In this document: positions 1 through 4,785 of the stretch, piece after piece
Layout: the number at the start of each line of letters is the position of its first letter
How positions within the stretch are numbered: position 1 is the first letter of the stretch
DNA from: Methanomicrobiales archaeon
GTDB lineage: Archaea > Halobacteriota > Methanomicrobia > Methanomicrobiales > JACTUA01
Reading direction: 5' to 3'
Length of the DNA stretch: 5,313 bases
Assembly (NCBI GenBank): GCA_028678885.1
Contig: JAJRCP010000125.1
Span: forward strand, 1-5,313
Position numbers and translations under genes: made by a program
The notes under the pieces: generated by a model
The model's database searches: none
Seen by the model: the letters and a program-made list of their open reading frames with translations, nothing else
Told to the model about the DNA's origin: nothing

Positions 1-43
1 GTAATTACCTAGTAGCATCCTTATCTCATCTCTCTCCAGATGA

Positions 44-52
44 TTTTAATAA
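44..52 (+). promoter_or_regulatory. possible TATA box for the metallopeptidase gene
   Basis: The stretch TTTTAATAA lies about 25 to 30 bases before the GTG at 77. An archaeal TATA box at this distance would place the transcript start almost at the start codon, giving a very short leader. AAGG at 65-68 would be the only Shine-Dalgarno-like element. This is inferred from position and base content only. Confidence 0.3.
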
Positions 53-76
53 GGATCTTCGAAGAAGGTCAGTTTT

Positions 77-200
77 GTGGGGCTTAGAAAGATTCAAGCG
101 AATGATGCAGTGCCCCTCCGGGTACTGTCCGACGGGACACTTCAAGTGATTGTACCCCCGTTTCGATATCTCTTCTTTTCATCATGCAAAGAAAGCCTAG
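77..200 (+). pseudogene. N-terminal remnant of the YgjP/DUF45 metallopeptidase gene (frameshift plus in-frame TAG)
   Basis: Reading from the GTG at 77 gives a peptide beginning VGLRKIQANDAVPLRV, followed by an SDG...VIVPP stretch. This resembles the N-terminal part of YgjP-like metallopeptidases (pattern RK...LRV..DG...V..P). Seen in the sequence: if one T of the TTT at 161-163 is dropped, the reading runs FDISSFHHAKKA, then TAG at 198-200, then IEKKMKEVE, directly into the frame of the downstream catalytic ORF. In this family the segment normally reads like '..KA.WI.KKL', so the TAG sits where TGG (Trp) is expected. The repaired gene would run 77-719 and encode 213 residues, close to the usual family length of a little over 200. 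Two lesions 35 bases apart suggest decay rather than a single sequencing error, although errors in a draft assembly cannot be excluded. AAGG at 65-68 could serve the GTG start. Confidence 0.7.
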
Positions 201-212
201 ATAGAGAAGAAA

Positions 213-719
213 ATGAAAGAGGTGGAAAACATTTCTCTGGAGTACATGGGTTGCGATGACCTCTTTCTTCTCAACGGGTGGTCTTACCGTCTAACGCGTG
301 GAGACACATGCAGTATTCTCGACGATACTGTCACATACACCACACCTTCAGAATTGAAAGTAGCGCTGACAAAACTCTTGATACAGGAGATCGAAGAAAA
401 GGTTGCTCTCTACGCACCGAAAATGGGCTGTCATGTCAGAAAAATTACAATTCGCACCCAGAAGACCCGATGGGGTAGCTGCTCGGGCGAGGGTACCTTG
501 AACTTCAATCTGGTGATGCTTGCCCTCCCTCCCACCCTCCGTACCTATATCATCCTCCACGAGATCGTTCACCTTGCGGAACGGAATCATGCCCCGGCAT
601 TTTGGAAGCTCCTTTCGGTTCTTGATCCAGAATGTGCCATCCATCGGAAAAACCTGAAAAAGTTCTGGATCCTAGTAGAGAGGAACTCCATCTGGCGGGT
701 ACTTCGATCGGTCCCCTAG
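213..719 (+). CDS. YgjP-like (DUF45) zinc metallopeptidase, catalytic part; N-terminally truncated
   Basis: This 168-residue ORF carries the catalytic domain of the YgjP/DUF45 (SprT-like) metallopeptidase family. The family signature KTRWGSCS is at residues 84-91, followed by NFN at 97-99. The zinc motif HEIVH is at 116-120, with E117 as the expected catalytic glutamate and H126 in the NHAPAFW segment as the third ligand. All catalytic elements are therefore present. What is missing is the N-terminal part, which lies upstream in another frame and behind an in-frame TAG (77-200). ATG at 213 is the first start after that TAG, but its upstream sequence (AGAGAAG) is only a weak ribosome binding site. 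ATG at 246 is an alternative, 11 codons in. The product may be a dead remnant or a shortened protein made by internal initiation. Natural substrates of this family are poorly known. The stop at 717-719 lies one base from the stop of the convergent ribL gene. Confidence 0.75.
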   Translation: MKEVENISLEYMGCDDLFLLNGWSYRLTRGDTCSILDDTVTYTTPSELKVALTKLLIQEIEEKVALYAPKMGCHVRKITIRTQKTRWGSCSGEGTLNFNLVMLALPPTLRTYIILHEIVHLAERNHAPAFWKLLSVLDPECAIHRKNLKKFWILVERNSIWRVLRSVP

Positions 720-720
720 G

Positions 721-1137
721 TTAACGGGTCTGCAAGATTCGTTCCACGATGGTGCGGGAACTGCAGTATTCATCTCCGTTATAGCGGCCAATTCGAACGA
801 GTTCACAATCGAGATCTCGTATCTGAAGGGCTTCGTGTAATTCTCTTTCATCGAAAAGCTGGTTGTATCCAAGGGTGATCACGGCAGGTCGAATCTCCTC
901 GATAGGCCGGAACATATCTACCATATCCCCCAGACGTGCGAAATCAACCGGTTTCAGGGCACTGACCATCTTCACTCGCTGTTCTTCGGGAAGGATTGGT
1001 GAAGGTTTGTGTTTCACATTTACATCACGGGCAACAATAACGTACAGTTCATCACCGAGGAGTCGCGATTCAGTAAGATAGTAGAGATGACCAGGATGAA
1101 GTATATCAAACGTTCCGGTCGCAACCACACGCTTCAT
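721..1137 (-). CDS. ribL: archaeal FAD synthetase RibL (FMN adenylyltransferase)
   Basis: This 138-residue protein belongs to the cytidylyltransferase-like nucleotidyltransferase superfamily. Family knowledge: RibL transfers AMP from ATP to FMN to make FAD in the cytoplasm of archaea, replacing the bacterial bifunctional RibF. Seen here: the N-terminal signature GTFDILHPGH (residues 8-17) contains the HxGH motif (H14, H17). The LGYNQ motif is at 89-93 and the C-terminal SSRTI motif at 126-130. Length is typical for archaeal RibL. The start is ATG at 1137, because the nucleotide-binding strand begins just after it and GGAGG lies 7 bases before it. A longer reading to 1182 adds 15 residues that run through the end of the upstream gene. 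The start overlaps the stop of the JAMM gene as ATGA (1134-1137), so translation is probably coupled. The other reading, a glycerol-3-phosphate cytidylyltransferase-like enzyme, is less likely in an archaeon. Confidence 0.88.
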   Translation of the reverse strand: MKRVVATGTFDILHPGHLYYLTESRLLGDELYVIVARDVNVKHKPSPILPEEQRVKMVSALKPVDFARLGDMVDMFRPIEEIRPAVITLGYNQLFDERELHEALQIRDLDCELVRIGRYNGDEYCSSRTIVERILQTR

Positions 1138-1505
1138 TCCACTACCTCCAGAGGATATACACTTCCATCGGTGAGGAAACACTGCCAGTCGATCGTACGG
1201 TATGGATACCCGATTATGATATGATACCTCCCTGCCCGCGGGAAGAAGGTAAGATCAGCGTAGGACGGCCGAATTACTCCGTTGGGATGACTGTGAGCAC
1301 TTCCGGCGATATGCGTATCCAGCGGCATCATATCCAGATGCATGGTTGCATGGCTCTCTCCTCCCAAAGTTCCTGGCAGAAGGTCAAGCTCGGAGATGAT
1401 TCCCCCCTCTTCCCGGAGTAAGGCTGCGAACTCGTGAGGGTGAGTGGTTGCCCCCATCTTGCAAAGAACCTGGATGATGTGAGCTCTGATGCCGCGTACT
1501 ATCAT
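1134..1505 (-). CDS. JAMM/MPN (Mov34/PAD-1) family metalloprotease-like protein
   Basis: This 123-residue single-domain protein has the full JAMM zinc motif: E25 in HPHEFAALL, then H71-S-H73-P, S81 and D84, matching HxHx7Sx2D. Family knowledge: JAMM proteins are zinc isopeptidases, and archaeal members such as JAMM1/HvJAMM1 remove ubiquitin-like SAMP proteins from their targets, while others act in sulfur-carrier or cofactor metabolism. The exact substrate cannot be read from the sequence. The start is ATG at 1505. A TAG lies two codons upstream in frame, so no longer version is possible. The purine-rich AGAGG abuts the ATG and is too close for a standard ribosome binding site, so a leaderless or short-leader transcript is possible. 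The stop overlaps the ribL start by four bases (ATGA). The pair faces away from the histidine kinase gene across a 212-base gap. Confidence 0.85.
   Translation of the reverse strand: MIVRGIRAHIIQVLCKMGATTHPHEFAALLREEGGIISELDLLPGTLGGESHATMHLDMMPLDTHIAGSAHSHPNGVIRPSYADLTFFPRAGRYHIIIGYPYRTIDWQCFLTDGSVYPLEVVE
1145..1149 (-). promoter_or_regulatory. ribosome binding site of ribL
   Basis: On the minus strand GGAGG is followed by seven bases and then the ATG at 1137. The site lies inside the end of the JAMM coding sequence and fixes the ribL start at 1137 rather than at 1182. Confidence 0.75.
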
Positions 1506-1717
1506 CCTCTACCCATGGGGTTGTAAAGACAATTAAGGATTGCATCACCTCTGACAGATATCGTCAAGAATTCTCAAAACCGCATTCCATTCTGGAACAT
1601 CTTCGGCCCACTCAACCAGTTATCCCTCACTGAACCAGTACGCTAGATATCGGAATCTTTTTTTCGTGGTCCAGTGACTCTCATATCGGATACGATGGTC
1701 GATCCAATGGAGAAGGA
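1506..1717. other. divergent intergenic region with short repeats
   Basis: This 212-base gap separates the JAMM gene (leftward) from the kinase gene (rightward) and should hold both promoters. I see no ORF with a convincing start. It contains AACCAGT twice (1614-1620, 1633-1639), ATATCGGA twice (1647-1654, 1683-1690), a 9-of-10 inverted repeat (1628-1637 with 1667-1676), a small perfect inverted repeat TTCCA-TTC-TGGAA (1585-1597) and a run of seven T (1658-1664). No clear TATA box is visible for the kinase. The repeats could be regulator sites, but nothing here identifies a regulator. Confidence 0.5.
1628..1676. repeat. imperfect inverted repeat upstream of the kinase gene
   Basis: CACTGAACCA (1628-1637) pairs with TGGTCCAGTG (1667-1676) at 9 of 10 positions, with a 29-base spacer that holds a T7 run. 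On RNA it could form a hairpin, and on DNA it could be an operator. It lies 42 bases before the kinase ATG. Confidence 0.45.
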
Positions 1718-3145
1718 ATGACAATCGAAAGTATCCATCAACAGATCGTGGAATCCATCTCTGTGGGAATTCTCGTTCTGGATTGGAACTCTCTCACCAT
1801 CCTTGACCTGAACAAGGCAGCCTGTCGAATTCTTTCCCATACTCCAAAGGACCTGATAGGTACCCAGGTTATGATTCTCTTCTCCGATCCGGTTGAAATG
1901 GAGAATAATTTTCGCACTGCCACTAAATCTCCAGGGAATACCTTTCCTGCCGAACTCCTCTCCCCCGAGGGTATGCGCATCCAGATCCAGTACTCCCTCG
2001 CCCCCATCCTTCCGGGTTCTGCTCTGGTCATGTCTCTTTTTCCTCCCGGCGGCAACTCCACCGCGAGTAATCTCTGCATCCGTCTCCTTGCCTTCTCTCC
2101 GGATCCCATGTTCATCATGGACGAAGATTTCCGGTTCATGCACTTTTTCTGGGAGAGAGCCCATGAATACGGGATTAATGCCGAAGACCTTATTGGGAAA
2201 ACAGTGCACCAGTATCTTTCTCCTGCCAGCGCAGAAAAAGAGTTCATGCGGTACCGAGAGGCCATATCGACCGGTCAACCCCTAGAGTACACCTCTCGAG
2301 TTCGGATCAAGGGAACGACGATGGTTTTATTCACCAGGCTTATCCCTCTCCTTGATGCAGGAGGGAAAGTCCATTCAATCCTTGGCGTAAGTAGGGATAT
2401 CACAGAGCAGGAAAAGGAGAAGCAGGAAGCAACCCAATTGGAGAAAGAGATCGACTACCGAAAGGATTTCGTCATGACGGCTGCACACGAACTCCGTACC
2501 CCGCTCCAACCTATCCTTGGATACCTGCATCTCTTGGTCGATGATCCGGAATATTTTGGACTCGCTGCCGAAACGGAAAAAATGCTCCGCACATGCCTGG
2601 ATAATGTGGAAAGAGAACGCCATATCGTGGACAGGATGCTTGAGTTGAGCCTTCTCTATGCAGAGAAGATTTCTATCAATCCAACTGACATAATCTTAAA
2701 ACCCTTGGTTGCAGATATTGTGCGAACCGGTGGCTATGACCGAGATGCAGAGATCGCAATCGAGATTCCAGATGATACTCATCTGGTTTCAGACAGGGAC
2801 TGTATGTATACAGTCCTGGAATGCCTGATCTCCAATGCAGTACGATTCAACAATCCTCCGAAGCATGTATGGATACGCTATCAAGGGAACGGTTCAAACC
2901 ATCAGATCTCGGTACAGGACAACGGTATTGGGATCTCCCCTTCAGCAATTCATTCCATCTTTGAGCCTTTTCATCTTGCTGACGCAGAAAAACTGAGTCG
3001 GCAGTACAATCGTATCGGGCTCGCCCTCTCCATCGCACGCAAGTATATCAACCTCCATGGAGGAACGATCGGGGTGGAGAGCAAGCTCGGAGTTGGAAGC
3101 ACGTTTACGGTCCGCATACCAACGGAGGTGCCCTATGGCGCATAA
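1718..3145 (+). CDS. cytoplasmic PAS-PAS sensor histidine kinase
   Basis: This 475-residue protein has no signal peptide and no membrane segment, so it should sense a cytoplasmic signal. Domains in order: PAS 1 (about residues 8-105), PAS 2 (about 120-228, ending in the PAC-like GVSRDITEQE), a short charged coiled-coil linker (228-250), HisKA (about 247-313) and HATPase_c (about 355-468). The H-box is AAHELRTPLQP with H257 as the predicted phosphorylated histidine. The N-box is ISNAVRFN (N373), the G1 box DNGIGI (D401) and the F box FEPF. The G2 box reads NRIGLALSIA, so only one of the usual glycines remains. The protein probably autophosphorylates with ATP and passes the phosphate to the receiver encoded next. 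The start is ATG at 1718, with GGAG at 1709-1712 five bases upstream. The gene overlaps the receiver gene by 11 bases. The ligand or cofactor of the PAS domains cannot be told from sequence. Confidence 0.92.
   Translation: MTIESIHQQIVESISVGILVLDWNSLTILDLNKAACRILSHTPKDLIGTQVMILFSDPVEMENNFRTATKSPGNTFPAELLSPEGMRIQIQYSLAPILPGSALVMSLFPPGGNSTASNLCIRLLAFSPDPMFIMDEDFRFMHFFWERAHEYGINAEDLIGKTVHQYLSPASAEKEFMRYREAISTGQPLEYTSRVRIKGTTMVLFTRLIPLLDAGGKVHSILGVSRDITEQEKEKQEATQLEKEIDYRKDFVMTAAHELRTPLQPILGYLHLLVDDPEYFGLAAETEKMLRTCLDNVERERHIVDRMLELSLLYAEKISINPTDIILKPLVADIVRTGGYDRDAEIAIEIPDDTHLVSDRDCMYTVLECLISNAVRFNNPPKHVWIRYQGNGSNHQISVQDNGIGISPSAIHSIFEPFHLADAEKLSRQYNRIGLALSIARKYINLHGGTIGVESKLGVGSTFTVRIPTEVPYGA
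2768..2786. repeat. perfect 8-bp inverted repeat inside the kinase gene
   Basis: CCAGATGA (2768-2775) and TCATCTGG (2779-2786) are exact reverse complements around a 3-base spacer. It lies in the coding region just before the ATP-binding domain and 10 bases from a second perfect inverted repeat. Confidence 0.6.
2797..2816. repeat. perfect 9-bp inverted repeat inside the kinase gene
   Basis: GGACTGTAT (2797-2805) and ATACAGTCC (2808-2816) are exact reverse complements with 2 bases between them. Allowing one bulged G, the pairing extends by two more pairs to CAG at 2794-2796 and CTG at 2816-2818. It encodes part of the segment around RDCMYTVLE of the kinase. Confidence 0.6.
3124..3130 (+). promoter_or_regulatory. 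ribosome binding site of the response regulator
   Basis: GGAGGTG lies four bases before ATG 3135, within the last codons of the kinase gene. It decides the receiver start at 3135 over the in-frame ATG at 3057, which would add 26 residues with no family match. Confidence 0.8.
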
Positions 3146-3509
3146 GATCATGGTGGTTGATGACGATACTGCAACACTGGAGGTGATGAACCTCATCCTT
3201 CGCAGAATTGGGTACGAACCCTGCGTGAGCAGTAACGGGCTTGAAGCGCTGGAATGGATCGGGACGCACAGCCCGGACCTCATCCTCCTTGACCTTCAGA
3301 TGGTGCCAATAGATGGATGGGAATTCCTCCGCAGGCTTCGCGAAAAACATTCTCGTGATGCGATCCCGGTTATGCTCTTCACCGCGCGACCTCTCTTTAA
3401 TGAAGAGAAAGAGAGGGCAGAAAAAAATGTGGTAAAGGTGCTGGAAAAACCGATCTCTCCCATGGAATTGAAAAAAGAGCTGGCTACCTTTTTCCATATC
3501 CGCGACTGA
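3135..3509 (+). CDS. single-domain response regulator (CheY-like receiver)
   Basis: This 124-residue protein is one receiver domain with no output domain. Seen here: the acidic cluster D9-D10-D11 after the first strand (KIMVVDDD), D53 in LILLDLQM as the phosphorylated aspartate, T83 in MLFTAR and K105 in VLEKPIS. All conserved receiver residues are thus present. The start is ATG at 3135 with GGAGGTG just upstream. The gene overlaps the 3' end of the histidine kinase by 11 bases, so the two are almost certainly cotranscribed and functional partners. Family knowledge: methanogenic archaea often use stand-alone receivers that act through protein contacts instead of binding DNA. The downstream target is not evident here. 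Confidence 0.92.
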   Translation: MAHKIMVVDDDTATLEVMNLILRRIGYEPCVSSNGLEALEWIGTHSPDLILLDLQMVPIDGWEFLRRLREKHSRDAIPVMLFTARPLFNEEKERAEKNVVKVLEKPISPMELKKELATFFHIRD

Positions 3510-3523
3510 TATAATATAAGAAG

Positions 3524-3541
3524 GCTCTGCTCGAGGAGAGC
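3524..3541 (+). terminator. weak hairpin after the response regulator
   Basis: GCTCT (3524-3528) pairs with AGAGC (3537-3541) around an 8-base loop, 15 bases after the receiver stop codon. A T-rich stretch follows (TCATTTATATA), which also holds the proposed TATA box. It may end the kinase-receiver transcript, but the stem is short. Confidence 0.3.
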
Positions 3542-3544
3542 TCA

Positions 3545-3552
3545 TTTATATA
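3545..3552 (+). promoter_or_regulatory. archaeal TATA box for the 51-codon gene
   Basis: TTTATATA matches the archaeal TATA-box consensus closely. A transcript start about 26 bases from its centre would fall near 3575, leaving a leader of about 50 bases before the ATG at 3626. It implies that the small gene has its own promoter, separate from the kinase-receiver unit. Confidence 0.55.
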
Positions 3553-3611
3553 CTGTCACATCTTTTTACGACGTGTTATCCATAGAGAAGGGAACTTACA
3601 GCAGATATTTT

Positions 3612-3618
3612 GAAGGAG
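3612..3618 (+). promoter_or_regulatory. ribosome binding site of the 51-codon gene
   Basis: GAAGGAG is followed by seven bases and then ATG 3626. Its strength and spacing are the main argument that this short ORF is translated. Confidence 0.6.
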
Positions 3619-3625
3619 TCGGTTC

Positions 3626-3781
3626 ATGGTCGAGGATTATCATAATGAAAACCCATTTGCAGATCTTCACGAACTCACACGGAAAGTCCTGGGTACACTG
3701 CACCTTTCTTCTGGTATTATAATTTCCCTTGTGCTGAGGACCATCGAGAGGCATTTCGAACATCGCGATGATGAGTTGTGA
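3626..3781 (+). CDS. small hypothetical protein, 51 residues
   Basis: This short gene encodes 51 residues beginning MVEDYHNENPFADLHELT and ending TIERHFEHRDDEL. I do not recognise a family. An acidic N-terminus and a charged His/Asp/Glu-rich C-terminus flank a hydrophobic stretch at about 21-40 (VLGTLHLSSGIIISLVLRTI). That stretch could be a helix packed against a partner or the membrane, but it contains polar residues and an Arg, so a clear membrane helix is not claimed. Support for a real gene: a strong GAAGGAG ribosome binding site at ideal spacing and a TATA box at 3545-3552. It lies 116 bases after the receiver and 84 bases before the TerB-like gene, on the same strand. Whether it works with the two-component pair is unknown. 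Confidence 0.6.
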   Translation: MVEDYHNENPFADLHELTRKVLGTLHLSSGIIISLVLRTIERHFEHRDDEL

Positions 3782-3808
3782 TACCCTCTTTGATTCCGCT
3801 TCCTTACA

Positions 3809-3828
3809 CATAAAAAAGATTTTTTATG
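3809..3828. repeat. 20-base AT-rich palindrome before the TerB-like gene
   Basis: CATAAAAAA (3809-3817) and TTTTTTATG (3820-3828) are exact reverse complements with GA between them. It sits 27 bases after the stop of the 51-codon gene. Its T6 run could end that transcript, since archaeal RNA polymerase stops at T-runs. It could equally be the TATA region or an operator of the TerB-like gene, whose ATG is 37 bases further on. Confidence 0.5.
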
Positions 3829-3865
3829 GTGCATGGTATAACATAAGGAAAAAGCAGTGATTGTG

Positions 3866-4282
3866 ATGGCACTTTTTGATAAATTAAAGGGAAGCAAACC
3901 AGTTGAGCTCACCCCAAAATCGGCACTTGCACTGTCTGCTATTGCACTGATCGCTTCCGATGGAGTAATAGAGGAAGCAGAATTATTTGAACTTTCAAAG
4001 ATTGTACGGGGGGATCATGAAGCGGTCAATACGGCATTGCAGATTCTCCGATCCATTCCTATTGCAAACACAACGGACATGGTTGCGAAAATACTGAATG
4101 AGAAGCAGAAGTTAGCAGTCATCGCGATTCTTACCGATCTGGCCATGGCAGATGGCCGTCTAGCCGCAGATGAACAGAAAATTCTTCAGCAGTACGTGGA
4201 GAAGTTTGGAATCTCCGAAGCAACGTTGAAACCTATTATCGATGTTATTGCACTGAAAAACGATCTTTCAGTATTTTCCTGA
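3866..4282 (+). CDS. TerB-like domain protein
   Basis: This small, mostly helical protein of 138 residues resembles the TerB (tellurite resistance protein B-like) fold. Seen here: two repeated acidic motifs, SDGVIEEAE at residues 31-39 and ADGRLAADE at 95-103, which match the paired metal-binding 'DGxIxxxE' motifs of TerB-like domains. The N-terminus MALFDKLKG is of the kind often found in such proteins. Start choice: the ATG at 3866 gives this usual N-terminus and has GTGAT four bases upstream. In-frame GTG codons at 3857 and 3863 would add three residues or one, and AAGGAA at 3845-3850 would suit 3857. No other ter genes are in the window, so tellurite resistance should not be assumed. A Ca2+-dependent scaffold or stress role is the general family view. 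Confidence 0.75.
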   Translation: MALFDKLKGSKPVELTPKSALALSAIALIASDGVIEEAELFELSKIVRGDHEAVNTALQILRSIPIANTTDMVAKILNEKQKLAVIAILTDLAMADGRLAADEQKILQQYVEKFGISEATLKPIIDVIALKNDLSVFS

Positions 4283-4604
4283 ATATTTCCAATTTTAGCT
4301 CAAAATTTACTGGGGCTGTCCCTTCACTTTCCTGATACCACTATACGGACGTAATTGTCATGACTTTCACCGGCATTCCACATGATTTTTGGAAAGAATA
4401 TGAATAATCAGAGAGAATACTCTGGGAATCAGGATCCATTAAAATTACAATCATGGATAATAGAAATGCCCGGGTAGAGATCTGCAGACCTCACGACCGT
4501 TAATATCCATCCCTGATTTTTTGGGGAGATTCGGGTATTACATCCTTCTCTTGATGTGATAGGTTATAGAAATCAATGCATTCCTATAAGAAATGTGTCC
4601 GGTA
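4283..4604. other. 322-base stretch without a convincing gene
   Basis: Apart from the AT hairpin at its start, I see no gene here with both a good start signal and a reasonable protein. The longest open reading with a possible ribosome binding site (GGAAAG) runs 4400-4477 and is only 25 codons long. Other visible items are an inverted repeat CAGAG...CTCTG (4409-4424), a T6 run (4517-4522) flanked by CCC and GGGG, and an inverted repeat at 4537-4560 with one wobble pair. The stretch lies downstream of both the TerB-like gene and the oppositely directed tRNA gene. Confidence 0.5.
4291..4307 (+). terminator. possible AT-rich terminator of the TerB-like gene
   Basis: AATTTT (4291-4296) and AAAATT (4302-4307) are exact reverse complements around a 5-base loop, starting 9 bases after the stop codon. 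The stem is weak and the T-runs are short, so this is tentative. Confidence 0.3.
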
Positions 4605-4678
4605 TGCCTCAGCCCGGATTTGAACCGGGGACAGCCAGATCTTCAGTCTGGCGCTCTCCCAGTCTGAGCTACTGAGGC
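4605..4678 (-). tRNA. tRNA-Phe (anticodon GAA)
   Basis: A complete 74-base cloverleaf is visible on the minus strand. The acceptor stem GCCTCAG pairs with CTGAGGC (7 of 7). The D stem is GCTC/GAGC with a 9-base loop. The anticodon stem CCAGA/TCTGG encloses the loop CTGAAGA, giving anticodon GAA, which reads Phe codons UUU and UUC. The variable loop is CTGTC. The T stem CCCGG/CCGGG encloses TTCAAAT. The discriminator base is A, and CCA is not encoded, so it must be added by the CCA enzyme. There is no intron. The gene points away from the DHH gene. Confidence 0.96.
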
Positions 4679-4706
4679 AGGTGAAGGATATATTCAACCA
4701 ACCGCC

Positions 4707-4713
4707 TAATAAA
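4707..4713 (-). promoter_or_regulatory. TATA box of tRNA-Phe
   Basis: On the minus strand TTTATTA is centred about 32 bases before the 5' end of the tRNA. This suits a transcript start a few bases upstream of the mature tRNA with a short 5' leader. An AATATAT-like stretch at 4688-4694 is too close to the tRNA to be its TATA box. Confidence 0.5.
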
Positions 4714-4743
4714 TGATCGCTTTCCGGGGTAGGGGAGCGTACC

Positions 4744-4750
4744 TTTTATG
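4744..4750 (+). promoter_or_regulatory. possible TATA box of the DHH gene
   Basis: TTTTATG is centred at about 4747, which predicts a transcript start near 4773 and a leader of only some 7 to 13 bases before GTG 4780 or GTG 4786. This fits the lack of a clear Shine-Dalgarno sequence there. Confidence 0.35.
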
Positions 4751-4785
4751 ATCTAACCCTGTAAGATTATAGGCAGGGCGTGATA

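Noticed and set aside
57..64. The palindrome CTTCGAAG near the start of the peptidase gene.
   Set aside because: An eight-base palindrome is common by chance and nothing else supports it.
1137..1182. A 15-residue N-terminal extension of RibL.
   Set aside because: The strong GGAGG site and the family N-terminus (MKRVVATGTFD) place the start at 1137. The extension overlaps the JAMM gene in another frame.
1643..2278. A long minus-strand ORF of about 210 codons opposite the kinase gene.
   Set aside because: It mirrors the PAS-coding region, has no recognisable domain and a composition expected of a shadow frame.
3057..3134. A 26-residue N-terminal extension of the response regulator.
   Set aside because: It lies wholly within the kinase coding region in another frame, has no family match, and GGAGGTG precedes ATG 3135.
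3596..3912. Minus-strand ORFs over the small gene and the TerB-like start.
   Set aside because: There are no good ribosome binding sites or family features, and they run through the plus-strand promoter and palindrome.
4312..4322. GGGGCTGTCCC, which resembles the terminal sequence of some insertion elements and also matches part of the nearby tRNA in inverted orientation (GGCTGTCCC).
   Set aside because: There is no transposase fragment, no matching second end and no target duplication, and a match of 9 to 10 bases is too short for an attachment site.
4400..4477. A 25-codon ORF with GGAAAG just upstream.
   Set aside because: It is very short, the spacing is tight, and the sequence has no recognisable feature. 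It was not listed as a gene.
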